DNA of 10,905 nucleotides, from NCBI GenBank assembly GCA_016200725.1, contig JACQEE010000280.1, forward strand, positions 1-10,905, read 5' to 3'. This document shows positions 1-6,769 of this stretch, piece after piece (the stretch's first letter is position 1; each line of letters opens with the position of its first letter). The notes beneath the pieces are model-generated. The model did not search any database. It was not told where the DNA came from and worked only from the letters and a program-made list of their open reading frames with translations. The DNA comes from Chloroflexota bacterium. Its GTDB lineage: Bacteria; Chloroflexota; Dehalococcoidia; SHYB01. A program made the position numbers and the translations under genes.

Positions 1-971
1 CAGCGTCGAGTGCGGCCGCGTGTCCGAGCTGGCAGCGCGCCGCGGCGACGGGCAACGGCGGTGTCGTCAAGCCCCTGACCGGCTCGTTCCTGCGGCCTAC
101 CTCCCAGGCCGTTTCGGCGCCGGACACCGGATTCCCAGAAGTCACCTTCGAGTTCAACGGCGAGGGCGCGAGCATGTTCGAGCAGATCACCCGGCGCGAC
201 CTCCAGAAGCCCCTCGGTATCTTTCTCGACAACCAGTTGATTTCCGCGCCGATCATTCAAGCGGTGATCACGAGCACGGGTCGCATCACCGGCCTGGCCA
301 GCGCCGAGGCGAAGCGGCTCGCCATCCAGCTGAACGCTGGTGCCCTGCCCGTGAGCATCAAGGTGGTGCGCGAGCAAGACGTCTCGTCTACGCTCGGCGA
401 CGACTCGCTGCACAAGAGCCTGGTCGCGGGAGCGATCGGCGTCGCACTGGTGGCAGCATTCGTGCTGCTGTATTACCGGTTCCTTGGCCTTGTTTCGATT
501 GTGTCGTTTAGCATCTATGCCTTGCTCGTGCTCGCCATCTTTAAAATGACGAACGTCACGCTCACGCTGTCGGGCATCGCCGCCTTCATCATCTCCATTG
601 GTTTCGCGGTGGACTCGAACATCATCATCTTCGAGCGTATGCGGGAAGAGCTGCGGTCGGGCCGGTCGCTCGGCGGTTCCATCGAGACGGGCTTCGATCG
701 CGCGTGGAGCGCCATCCGCGATAGCAACGTCGCGATGGTCATCGTGATGTGCATCCTGTGGTGGTTCGGCGATCAGTTGGGCGAGCCGCGGGTCATCGGC
801 TTCGCGATAATCATGCTCATCTCGGTGCTCGTCAGCATGTTCACCGCGATCACGATCAGCCGGACGCTGCTGCGGCAACTCGTCGGCACCGGCATCAGCA
901 AGCGCACCGAGTTATTCGTGGACACCAAATCGGAAACCAAGCCAGGGGCCCCGCAGCCCCAAAGTTCATAG
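1..971 (+). CDS. secD: SecD, protein-export membrane subunit (3' part only)
   Basis: C-terminal part of SecD; the gene enters from the left edge and the reading frame is open from base 3, giving about 322 residues. With SecF it forms a membrane complex that uses the proton gradient to help complete export through SecYEG. The end of the periplasmic P1/P3 region is visible: LTGxFLRPTSQAV, a substrate-pocket-like LDNQLISAP, and NAGALP. Several membrane segments follow. The signature GFAVDSNIIIFER matches the family GMAVDANVLIFER, and the Asp at bases 612-614 corresponds to the essential SecD Asp (E. coli D519, Thermus D340). The ATG at 174 lies inside conserved sequence and is not the true start. 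The tail after the last membrane segment is short and Lys/Pro/Gln-rich. SecF starts 15 bases after the stop, so the two are very probably one operon. Confidence 0.96.
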   Translation, partial: ASSAAACPSWQRAAATGNGGVVKPLTGSFLRPTSQAVSAPDTGFPEVTFEFNGEGASMFEQITRRDLQKPLGIFLDNQLISAPIIQAVITSTGRITGLASAEAKRLAIQLNAGALPVSIKVVREQDVSSTLGDDSLHKSLVAGAIGVALVAAFVLLYYRFLGLVSIVSFSIYALLVLAIFKMTNVTLTLSGIAAFIISIGFAVDSNIIIFERMREELRSGRSLGGSIETGFDRAWSAIRDSNVAMVIVMCILWWFGDQLGEPRVIGFAIIMLISVLVSMFTAITISRTLLRQLVGTGISKRTELFVDTKSETKPGAPQPQSS

Positions 972-976
972 GCCCC

Positions 977-980
977 GGAG
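977..980 (+). promoter_or_regulatory. Ribosome binding site of secF
   Basis: GGAG lies six bases before a GTG at 987. It fixes a GTG rather than an ATG as the secF start, because the protein from this GTG begins with a typical SecF N-terminus (FDIVRWRKWFY followed by membrane segment 1). Confidence 0.7.
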
Positions 981-986
981 CCCCTC

Positions 987-3683
987 GTGTTTGATATCGT
1001 CCGCTGGCGCAAATGGTTCTACCTGTTCACTGGCCTTCTCGTGCTGGGGGCCATCGTGGCGCTGATCGTGCCGCCGCACCTGCCGTTCGGCCTCGAGTTC
1101 TCGAGCGGCAGCTCGATCGACGCCACGTTCAAGGAATCGGTAAGTCTCCAGGACGTGCGGGGGAAGCTCGACGCGATCGGTCTGAAAGAGGCCACGATTC
1201 AGCAATCTGGCGATAAGAGCTTCCTCATCCGGACGAAGGTGATCGAAGAAGGACTGCTGCCTATTCTGGAGAAACAATTCGGCAAGGTAACGACCGTCAA
1301 CTTCGATGGGCCGACAGACCTCGCGGCGAGCGTGACGTTCGCGAACGCTGTAAACACAGGAACACTGTTCGCCTATTTCGGACAGACGCCGCCAGCATCG
1401 GTGCAGTTGGGCAACCCCGATGCGAATCGCATCCTCGTCGTGGCGCCCGGCACAGGGGACGACGTGCTCAACCCTGTGCTGCAGAAATGGCAGCAGGCCT
1501 ACGGGGCCTTCGATCGCGTCGACTTCAACGGCCAGGGTGATGTAGCGACACAGATCCAGTTCAAGAATGCCGTGGCCGCGAAGGACGTCGCTGACGAATT
1601 GACTAAACAAGGCGCGCCGACGGTTATCACGACGCAGATTACGAGCGACGCCCTCCTCCTCTCCGGGAAGGACATCGCCTTTGACCTGCGCGACAAGGCG
1701 CTCGGGGCGCTGGACACGCGCTTCGGCGAGAACACGAAGACGCCGTTCGACTTCTCCAATGGACGGCTCTTTACCGTGCGCTTCACCGCGCCGGTGACGC
1801 TGTCGAAAGTCCAGGCTGAGATTTTGTCCACGCTGGCGACGGAGAACGTTGCCGCGAATGCGACGGTGCGCCGCAACGGCCCGGGGACGTTCCTGCTCCG
1901 CGGCCTTACGCCGGACAAGGTCGAATCGGTCGTCGCCAATCTGCAGCAAGCGCTCGGCCCGGCGGACGTGACGCGCTTCCAAGCGGACAAGGACCTAGCG
2001 CTCGTCATCGACTTTGGGCCAGACGTAACCCTTCCCCAGTTCACGCAGCAGGCGCAGCAGCTGGGCATCGGCTTGATCACCGACACGGCCGGCGGCGCAA
2101 ACACCTTCGCAGTGCTCGGCGACGCGATCACGCCGCAGCAGCGCGATGATCTGCTCGCGAGACTTGACGTCCAGTTCGGCAAGGCCACCCTGACGCAGTT
2201 CGACCAGAGCAACGACCTTCGGCTGATCATGAAGTTCGACACTCCGCCTACTCTGGCGGATGCTAAGGATGAATTGACCAAGCAAGGCATCGCGGCTTCG
2301 TTGGTGCTGAAATTGGACGTGAGCCGCCTCTTTGTCGGCGCGAAGGCGGCACCGGACGGCACGCGGCAGAAGATTATCGATGCGCTTACCGCTCGCTTCG
2401 GAAACAACGTCCCTGCAGACCTGCCGGCCGAGAACACCATCGCAATGACGCTGAACTACGGCGCCCCTGTAGACCTGGCTACGATGCGCCGCGAACTCAT
2501 CTCCTTCGGAAATCCGGCGATCTCGGTTTCAGTCGATGACGGCACAGGACTGTTGCTGACCGGCGTCAATACCGCGCCGGGCGTGCGGCAATCGCTGATC
2601 AACTACCTCGAGCAGAAATATGGACCGGCGAAACAGACGCCAATCGACGCGGCAGCCACGCCACTCATTCAAGGGCACTTCAACGATCAAGAGAAGGTCG
2701 CAGAAGCGATCAATAACCGGATGATCTTGCGAGATAACGGCAATGGCTCGTTCTTCATCGCCGGGCACAAGTTCGATGCGAACCTCAACCAAGCGTTCTT
2801 TAGCAATCTGGCAGAAGCCTTCTCGGGCGTGCAGCAACAGCCGTTCAACTTCACGGAAGGCGTGGCGACGACGCTGATATTCAACCCGCCGGTGGCGCCT
2901 GACACCGTCAAGACGGCGCTGCAACCCTTTGGCTACACGGACCTGAGCATCGAACAGCGGACGGACGGCCTGTTCATCAAAGGCAGCCGCCCGGCGAGCG
3001 ATCAGCGCAGCACCATCGTGCGCGCACTCAAAGAGGCGGGGCCGCTCGATGAGAAGACGGTGCAGTTCGCTACGGTGGACTCGCAGATCGCGAAGCGAAG
3101 CATCACGCACACGATCTACGCGGTTATCGCAGGAACGGTCGGTATCCTGCTCTACATCTGGTACGCGTTCCGCAAGGTCAACCGGCCGTTCCGTTACGGC
3201 GCGACGGCCGTGGTGACGCTCGTGCACGACATCCTGATCATTGTGGGCATGTTCGCGCTGCTGGCGAAGTTCACGAACGTGGAGATCGACTCGCTCATGA
3301 TCGTCGGCGTGCTGGCGATCATCGGGCACAGCATCAACAACACCATCGTGGTGTTCGACCGGGTGCGCGAGAATGTCGCCCGTTTCCCGGCCCGAGACTT
3401 CGCGACGTCGGTGAATGTGAGCCTGAACGAGACCTTGGCGCGCAATCTGAACCTCAGCATCACGACGCTCGTGGCCATCCTCGCCATCTATCTCTTCGGC
3501 GGCGAGACGATCCGCAATTTCATGCTCGTGCTGCTCATCGGCGTCGTGGCGGCGACGTATGGGGGACTGTTCCTCGCGGGGAACATCCTGGTGTCGTGGG
3601 AAAAGGGCGAACTACGATTGCGATTGCCCTGGCGACGCCGCCCATCGACTGCCCAGACACAGGCGCCCGCCGCGCGAACCTAG
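987..3683 (+). CDS. secF: SecF with a giant repeat-built extracytoplasmic domain (898 aa)
   Basis: SecF, partner of SecD in the proton-driven export motor. Usual SecF proteins have about 300 residues; this one has 898. Membrane segment 1 is at about 10-28 and five more at about 707-868. Family motifs are clear: VTLVHDILIIVG (743-754), GHSINNTIVVFDRVREN (780-796), NETLARNLNLSITT (814-827) and LFGGETIRNF (836-845). Residues 42-700 are about nine tandem copies of a 74-residue beta-alpha-beta unit, where normal SecF has one P1 domain. Two further oddities stand out. The proton-relay Asp of GYSxND (E. coli D213) is Asn785 with a preceding His781, although the partner Arg is kept at 819. The canonical DFxGG motif after segment 1 reads EFSSG. 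The start is GTG with GGAG six bases upstream. The reading frame is intact and the C-terminal membrane half is conventional, so this is a real gene and not a fusion artefact. Confidence 0.95.
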   Translation: MFDIVRWRKWFYLFTGLLVLGAIVALIVPPHLPFGLEFSSGSSIDATFKESVSLQDVRGKLDAIGLKEATIQQSGDKSFLIRTKVIEEGLLPILEKQFGKVTTVNFDGPTDLAASVTFANAVNTGTLFAYFGQTPPASVQLGNPDANRILVVAPGTGDDVLNPVLQKWQQAYGAFDRVDFNGQGDVATQIQFKNAVAAKDVADELTKQGAPTVITTQITSDALLLSGKDIAFDLRDKALGALDTRFGENTKTPFDFSNGRLFTVRFTAPVTLSKVQAEILSTLATENVAANATVRRNGPGTFLLRGLTPDKVESVVANLQQALGPADVTRFQADKDLALVIDFGPDVTLPQFTQQAQQLGIGLITDTAGGANTFAVLGDAITPQQRDDLLARLDVQFGKATLTQFDQSNDLRLIMKFDTPPTLADAKDELTKQGIAASLVLKLDVSRLFVGAKAAPDGTRQKIIDALTARFGNNVPADLPAENTIAMTLNYGAPVDLATMRRELISFGNPAISVSVDDGTGLLLTGVNTAPGVRQSLINYLEQKYGPAKQTPIDAAATPLIQGHFNDQEKVAEAINNRMILRDNGNGSFFIAGHKFDANLNQAFFSNLAEAFSGVQQQPFNFTEGVATTLIFNPPVAPDTVKTALQPFGYTDLSIEQRTDGLFIKGSRPASDQRSTIVRALKEAGPLDEKTVQFATVDSQIAKRSITHTIYAVIAGTVGILLYIWYAFRKVNRPFRYGATAVVTLVHDILIIVGMFALLAKFTNVEIDSLMIVGVLAIIGHSINNTIVVFDRVRENVARFPARDFATSVNVSLNETLARNLNLSITTLVAILAIYLFGGETIRNFMLVLLIGVVAATYGGLFLAGNILVSWEKGELRLRLPWRRRPSTAQTQAPAART
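1110..3086 (+). repeat. Nine tandem P1-like modules inside SecF (protein-level repeat)
   Basis: Residues 42-700 divide into units starting near 42, 112, 186, 260, 337, 411, 484, 559 and 627 (bases 1110, 1320, 1542, 1764, 1995, 2217, 2436, 2661, 2865). Each unit has a strand ending in an aromatic residue (F48, F118, F192, F266, F343, F417, Y491, F565, F632), a helix, a central strand such as SFLIR, TFLLRG, LLLTG or LFIKG, a second helix, and an FG-x6-FD-like end (F98, Y172, F246, L323, F397, F471, Y545, F612, A684). Spacings between markers are 70, 74, 74, 77, 74, 74, 74 and 67 residues, a nearly constant period. The units are strongly diverged; units 3 and 6 still share DELTKQG with near-identical codons (1593-1613 and 2268-2288). 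The fold is inferred to be ferredoxin-like, as in the normal P1 domain. Confidence 0.85.
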
Positions 3684-4558
3684 CCGTCGCTCAGCCCCAG
3701 TTCTCGAGCCACCAACCGCTGGTATTCGTTCGCCATTTGGCGTGTCACCGGCCCCGGTGTGCCATCACCGATGCGCTTGCCATCGATCGCGGTAACCGGC
3801 TCTACCTCAACAATCGAGTTGGTGACGAACACTTCATCCGCTGCGACCAGCTGTTTCATAGTCACGCGCTCTTCCGATGCGTTGACCCTGCACTCAGCCG
3901 CGACCTCTAGCACAGCAGCGCGCGTGATGCCGGGCAGCAGGCCGCAGTCTAGCGATGGAGTTACCACACGCTTGTCCCGGACGATGAAAAGATTCGAGAG
4001 GCAGCACTCGGTGACGTCGTCGCGCTCGTTGAGCAGGATCGCATCGTCCGCGCTTTGACGCACCGCCTCCGCATGCGCGAGCAGATTCTCGAGATAATTC
4101 GTGGCCTTGATGCGCGCCAGCGGCGAGGCGCTGTGGCGTCGCGTGCTGGCGAGGCAGAGACGATAGCCGCGCTCCCATGCTGTTGTGTCGAGAGTCGCGA
4201 GCGGCGACCATGTGATCAAAATGGTCGGTGGTCCCGGCGCAGGGACGATGGGTCGCGCAGGCCCTTCGCCAGCGGTAACGGTCAGACGTATGCGCGCATC
4301 GCTCAAGCGATTCGCCTCGAGAACGGAGGCAACCGCGCGTTCGAGAGTGTCGTGTGGCGGCAACGAAATCTCCAGAATGCGCGCGCCGTCGGCAAGACGA
4401 TCGAGATGCGAGCGCAGGCGGAAGACGCGGCCGCGATAGACGCGCATCGTCTCGAACACGCCGTGTCCGTAGAGGAGCCCATGATCGAACGCGGAGACGC
4501 GCGCCTCCGCAGCAAGCACCAAACGCCCGTTCAGCCAGATGTGGGATGAGGCAGACAT
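3680..4558 (-). CDS. Class IV PLP-dependent aminotransferase / aminodeoxychorismate lyase family
   Basis: A 292-residue fold-type IV PLP enzyme, the family of branched-chain aminotransferase, D-alanine aminotransferase and aminodeoxychorismate lyase (PabC). Visible motifs: FDHGLLYGHGVFETMRVY (24-41), SHLDRL (50-55), the probable PLP Lys151 in ARIKATNYLEN, Glu184 in TECCLSNLF for the cofactor ring nitrogen, LLPGITR (207-213) and ADEVFVTNSIVEVEPV (240-255). FET rather than FEG in the first motif and TNSIVEVEPV lean towards PabC or D-amino-acid aminotransferase over IlvE, but the substrate cannot be fixed from sequence. I chose the ATG at 4558 (MSASSHIWLNG) because homology starts there; an in-frame extension to 4756 looks random. 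There is no clear Shine-Dalgarno; TACAAT ends eight bases before the ATG. It converges on secF with a 4-base overlap and has no operon partner in the window. Confidence 0.9.
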   Translation of the reverse strand: MSASSHIWLNGRLVLAAEARVSAFDHGLLYGHGVFETMRVYRGRVFRLRSHLDRLADGARILEISLPPHDTLERAVASVLEANRLSDARIRLTVTAGEGPARPIVPAPGPPTILITWSPLATLDTTAWERGYRLCLASTRRHSASPLARIKATNYLENLLAHAEAVRQSADDAILLNERDDVTECCLSNLFIVRDKRVVTPSLDCGLLPGITRAAVLEVAAECRVNASEERVTMKQLVAADEVFVTNSIVEVEPVTAIDGKRIGDGTPGPVTRQMANEYQRLVARELGLSDG

Positions 4559-4566
4559 ACGGGCGC

Positions 4567-4572
4567 ATTGTA
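4567..4572 (-). promoter_or_regulatory. Start-proximal -10 box of the class IV aminotransferase (leaderless-type)
   Basis: Read on the minus strand, TACAAT is followed by eight bases and then the ATG at 4558. A -10 here predicts a transcription start about two bases before the ATG, leaving no room for a ribosome binding site. I find no good -35. The same arrangement is seen before two other genes in the window. Confidence 0.5.
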
Positions 4573-4659
4573 GGCGAAAACGAAATCGCGAGGTGGCGGG
4601 CACACGCCGCATGATGTGAATGAATTGAGATACTCGCGTAAATTTTGCGGCACGGGCTA

Positions 4660-4689
4660 TTGACAGTAGGTCACCACACATGACATTAT
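4660..4689 (+). promoter_or_regulatory. Sigma70-like promoter for the 12-codon ORF unit
   Basis: A perfect -35 TTGACA (4660-4665) is followed after 18 bases by CATTAT (4684-4689, four of six matches to TATAAT). The stretch around it is visibly more AT-rich than its surroundings. The predicted start near 4696 gives a leader of about 80 bases before the small ORF at 4779. No other plus-strand gene lies downstream before the terminator at 4956. Confidence 0.6.
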
Positions 4690-4713
4690 TTTCAGGACTC
4701 AAACGACATGATG

Positions 4714-4742
4714 CGGTTGTGGGGCGATAACCAGCACAACCG
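4714..4742 (+). promoter_or_regulatory. Leader hairpin upstream of the 12-codon ORF
   Basis: CGGTTGTG (4714-4721) pairs perfectly with CACAACCG (4735-4742) around a 13-base loop, inside the predicted 5' leader and about 25 bases before the Shine-Dalgarno. It may be only an RNA-stabilising stem. No known riboswitch class is recognised. Confidence 0.45.
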
Positions 4743-4766
4743 ATCCTCAAGGTCAAACCTCAGCGG

Positions 4767-4773
4767 AAGGAGG
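4767..4773 (+). promoter_or_regulatory. Consensus Shine-Dalgarno of the 12-codon ORF
   Basis: AAGGAGG, five bases before the ATG at 4779. It is the strongest ribosome binding site in the window and the main reason to take this very short ORF seriously. Confidence 0.75.
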
Positions 4774-4778
4774 AAACC

Positions 4779-4817
4779 ATGGCGAAGAAGAAACCCAAGA
4801 AGAAATCCAAGAAGTAG
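4779..4817 (+). CDS. 12-residue Lys-rich micro-peptide
   Basis: The ORF encodes MAKKKPKKKSKK: eight Lys in twelve residues and no acidic or hydrophobic stretch. The context is that of a deliberate gene: TTGACA promoter about 90 bases upstream, leader hairpin, AAGGAGG five bases before the ATG, TAG stop, and a strong terminator 140 bases downstream. The transcript would be about 300 bases. The function is unknown. I see three options: a free basic peptide binding nucleic acid or ribosomes; a regulatory ORF whose Lys run slows ribosomes; or a dual-function small RNA in which bases 4818-4955 matter most. I know no named family that matches. It is too short for similarity searches to be informative alone, so conservation of position and Shine-Dalgarno in relatives would be the test. 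Confidence 0.6.
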   Translation: MAKKKPKKKSKK

Positions 4818-4955
4818 GACTCTACTATCGGAGGAACGGCGTCATCGCTAGTAGGCAAGTGCCGCAGAGCGAGGACGCAGTCCCGGGTACCGATCCGCGA
4901 GTCGCGGCGACGGTGGCGCGGGAAAGTTCTCACCGGTCTATATGACCAGACGCGA
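4818..4955 (+). other. Transcribed non-coding tail between micro-ORF and terminator
   Basis: These 138 bases are presumably transcribed together with the micro-ORF. Visible small inverted repeats are CTACTA/TAGTAG (4822-4827 with 4849-4854), CCGCG/CGCGG (4895-4899 with 4903-4907) and GGTC/GACC around TATAT. There is no start codon with a usable Shine-Dalgarno and no known RNA family that I recognise. It could be an untranslated tail or the body of a small RNA. Confidence 0.4.
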
Positions 4956-4995
4956 ATCGAGGGAGGCCGAAAGGGCCTCCCTCGATCTTTGTTAT
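4956..4995 (+). terminator. Hairpin terminator of the micro-ORF transcript
   Basis: ATCGAGGGAGGCC (4956-4968) pairs over 13 of 13 bases with 4974-4986 around a 5-base GAAAG loop. It is followed by CTTTGTTAT, a weak T-rich tail on the plus strand. The minus-strand side has no T-run, so it works for plus-strand transcription. Confidence 0.75.
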
Positions 4996-4997
4996 CT

Positions 4998-5037
4998 TCC
5001 CCTCTCCCGTAGTCGGGAGAGGGTGCAGGGTGAGGGT
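4998..5037 (-). repeat. REP-like palindromic element, intergenic copy
   Basis: CCCTCTCCCG (5000-5009) pairs with CGGGAGAGGG (5014-5023) around TAGT, followed by GCAGGGTGAGGG. Read on the minus strand the order is CCCTCACCCT, CCCTCTCCCG, hairpin. This is the same pattern (CTCACCCT, then CCCTCTCC, hairpin, GGAGAGGG) as the copy inside the class III aminotransferase at 9752-9812, in opposite orientation. Such dispersed palindromes are known in many GC-rich bacterial genomes. It sits between the terminator and the 3' end of the aldo/keto reductase. Confidence 0.6.
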
Positions 5038-5060
5038 TGACGCGACGGCCCGTCGCGTCA
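5038..5060 (-). terminator. Hairpin overlapping the aldo/keto reductase stop codon
   Basis: TGACGCGACG (5038-5047) pairs perfectly with CGTCGCGTCA (5051-5060) around GCC. Bases 5058-5060 are the reductase TGA stop on the minus strand. No T-run follows on either strand, so it is not a classical intrinsic terminator. It may stabilise the 3' end of the reductase mRNA or act with the adjacent REP-like hairpin. Confidence 0.5.
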
Positions 5061-6059
5061 CGCCGAGTGCGCGGCCTGCGCGGGCTCGAGGCAGAAGTCG
5101 TTGTCGAAGAGTGCGTAGAGGCGTTGCACGTCGGCCTTGGCGATCGGCGACTTCGCTGTCGCGGCGCAGAACTCGATGAGCTGCGGCTCATTCGTGAGGT
5201 TGGGCAGGATCGAGATGATGTTGGGCTCGGCGAGCACGAACTGCAACGCCGCCTGACCGATGGTCATCTCGTAGTTCTCGCGGAGGAACTGGATCTGCTT
5301 CACTTTGTTGAGGCTGCTGTCGAGCCACTCGCGCTTGCGATGGGCACGGTGGTCGCTCTCGGGGAAAACCGTGTGCTCGTTGACCGTGCCGTCGAGCAGG
5401 CCGCTGGCGTGCGGCACGCGCGAGAGCATGCCGGTGTTGGTAGCCTTTGCGATGGGGAAGAACTTTCGCGACGGGTCTTGCTCGAGGATGCTGTGGATGA
5501 TCTGCACCGAGTGCACGTGGCGCGACTCCATCGAGGCCTTGCCTTCGTCGAACCAGCCGATGTCGGGGCCAATCGCGCTGCCGTAGTAGCGGATCTTCCC
5601 CTCGCGATGCAGTTGCTCGAGCGTGTCGAAGATGGCGTCGTCGTTGATCGCGGCGATGCGCGGGTTGTGCAGTTGATAGAGATCGATGTGGTCGGTGCCT
5701 AAGCGGCGCAGGCTCTCCTCGCACGCCTTGCGGATGAATTTCGGCGACCAGTCTTGCGGCAGTTCCTTGTGACCGGTGCGCGCGCCGGCGTGCGTGTACC
5801 AGTCGTAGCCGAACTTGGTGCCGATGACGATCTCGTTGCGCTTGCCCTTGAACGCCTTGGCGAGGATCGTCTCGCCGATGCCGTTGCCGTAGGTGTCGGC
5901 GGTGTCGTAGAAGTTGACGCCGAGGTCGAGCGCCTTCTGCAGCAACTTGACGCCGCTCGCCTCGTCGATGACGCCCCACCAGTTCGTGGCGACGGTCCAG
6001 ACGCCGAAGCCGATCTCGGAGAGCGAAAGGTCAGTGCGATTCAGTTTGCGATACTTCAT
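5058..6059 (-). CDS. Aldo/keto reductase
   Basis: A 333-residue NAD(P)H-dependent oxidoreductase of the aldo/keto reductase superfamily: cytosolic TIM barrels that reduce carbonyls to alcohols. The full catalytic tetrad is visible: Asp52 and Tyr57 in [12 protein letters not shown], Lys82 in IGTKFGYD and His131 in DLYQLHNP. [13 protein letters not shown] near the N-terminus and [14 protein letters not shown] (283-296) near the cofactor region fit the family. The substrate is unknown. The ATG at 6059 ([19 protein letters not shown]) is chosen because homology starts there and GGGAG lies six bases upstream; an in-frame extension to 6221 has no family sequence. The gap to the DUF1326 gene upstream is 88 bases and contains a possible promoter, so it may be transcribed alone as well as from the operon. 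Confidence 0.93.
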   Translation of the reverse strand: MKYRKLNRTDLSLSEIGFGVWTVATNWWGVIDEASGVKLLQKALDLGVNFYDTADTYGNGIGETILAKAFKGKRNEIVIGTKFGYDWYTHAGARTGHKELPQDWSPKFIRKACEESLRRLGTDHIDLYQLHNPRIAAINDDAIFDTLEQLHREGKIRYYGSAIGPDIGWFDEGKASMESRHVHSVQIIHSILEQDPSRKFFPIAKATNTGMLSRVPHASGLLDGTVNEHTVFPESDHRAHRKREWLDSSLNKVKQIQFLRENYEMTIGQAALQFVLAEPNIISILPNLTNEPQLIEFCAATAKSPIAKADVQRLYALFDNDFCLEPAQAAHSA

Positions 6060-6092
6060 GCGAAACTCCCGAAGGAAAGTGGGCCGCCGACT

Positions 6093-6098
6093 ACTATA
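6093..6098 (-). promoter_or_regulatory. Possible -10 box of the aldo/keto reductase
   Basis: On the minus strand TATAGT (five of six matches to TATAAT) lies 33 bases before the ATG, leaving room for the GGGAG ribosome binding site (bases 6066-6070). No convincing -35 is found at the usual spacing. Confidence 0.4.
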
Positions 6099-6147
6099 CG
6101 ACAGGCGATGTTGCGATTCTAGGACAAGTTGGGCTGCTCGATAGCAC

Positions 6148-6765
6148 CTACTTGTCCGAGCGATAGGCGAAGTCAGTAGCGAAGGCGGCGCGGCCGTTGA
6201 ACTCCCAGCAGAGCGGAGCATCGTCTACCTTGAGCAGCGAGGCGCGGAGTTCGTGGCCGGGATGGTCATAACCGGGGATGCCGCAGGCGACAGCACCGCT
6301 CGCGTCCACGACAGCCTCTTCCCGGACAGTCACCCAGGCCCCGGCCTTGATGCTGCGGCGCCCTGGGGTGTGATCGAGCGCAATATGCGCTGGACGCACC
6401 GCATGAACTTCGGCGATGGCGCCGGCGAAGTTCTGGCGTGTCGTGCCGCCCGCGCGACCGAGGAAGATGGCCGCGAGGGCGTCGCGCTGCGCTGAGTTCG
6501 CCTGCTCGTCTACGTAGAGCGTGGCGCGCCACGGCGTGCCGGGCTCGGCCTCTGAATACCAAGCGGCTAGCACTACGCCGAAGCCGGAGAGGTTGATGTC
6601 GGCGGCGCGGCCTTCTTTGATAAGCCAGGAAAGAGCGAAATCGCATACGCCGTAGGTCGAGGGGTTGCCGGGCCGCCCATTTTGAATCCGACAGGGACAG
6701 ATCGCCTCGCAGTTGCATGCCTCGAAGTATGAGCCGGACACGTTCCAGGGCAGATAGGTGGACAA
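6148..6765 (-). CDS. DUF1326 domain protein
   Basis: A 205-residue protein of the DUF1326 family, whose function is not established. It opens with the family hallmark [19 protein letters not shown]: Cys17, Cys19, Cys23 and Cys25, with Cys41 in GVCDF, suggesting metal binding or a redox site. Other family-like stretches are [39 protein letters not shown] and an FxGAI segment. No membrane segment or signal peptide is seen. There is no in-frame ATG in the proper place. The TTG at 6765 gives [11 protein letters not shown], and GAGGAG four bases upstream supports it. It starts 14 bases after the deacylase stop, so the two are almost certainly cotranscribed. As far as I recall DUF1326 genes are often beside a DUF2182 membrane protein; none is present here. 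Confidence 0.85.
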   Translation of the reverse strand: MSTYLPWNVSGSYFEACNCEAICPCRIQNGRPGNPSTYGVCDFALSWLIKEGRAADINLSGFGVVLAAWYSEAEPGTPWRATLYVDEQANSAQRDALAAIFLGRAGGTTRQNFAGAIAEVHAVRPAHIALDHTPGRRSIKAGAWVTVREEAVVDASGAVACGIPGYDHPGHELRASLLKVDDAPLCWEFNGRAAFATDFAYRSDK

Positions 6766-6769
6766 GAGT

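Noticed and set aside
20..511. Open frame of 163 codons at the left edge
   Set aside because: It lies out of frame over the secD sequence and encodes an Arg/Pro-rich shadow with no family motif.
966..3329. Several long minus-strand open frames (up to 338 codons) opposite secF
   Set aside because: They are complements of a clearly real secF, lack start signals and recognisable domains, and are expected in GC-rich DNA.
4663..4685. TGACA direct repeat around the micro-ORF promoter as a possible operator
   Set aside because: Only five bases each and overlapping the -35 itself; not distinguishable from chance.
4559..4756. N-terminal extension of the class IV aminotransferase
   Set aside because: The extra 66 residues have no family similarity and cross the micro-ORF promoter region on the other strand; the ATG at 4558 begins the conserved sequence.
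4903..4990. Possible T-box-like riboswitch (GGTGGCGCGGG followed by a terminator)
   Set aside because: The conserved T-box core with ACCGCG is not present, and no aminoacyl-tRNA synthetase or amino-acid gene lies downstream on the plus strand.
4942..5040. Short plus-strand ORF of 32 codons from the ATG at 4942
   Set aside because: It reads through the terminator and the REP-like element and has no Shine-Dalgarno.
5037..5702. Plus-strand open frame of 221 codons over the aldo/keto reductase
   Set aside because: Antisense shadow of a gene with all catalytic residues; no motif and no start signal.
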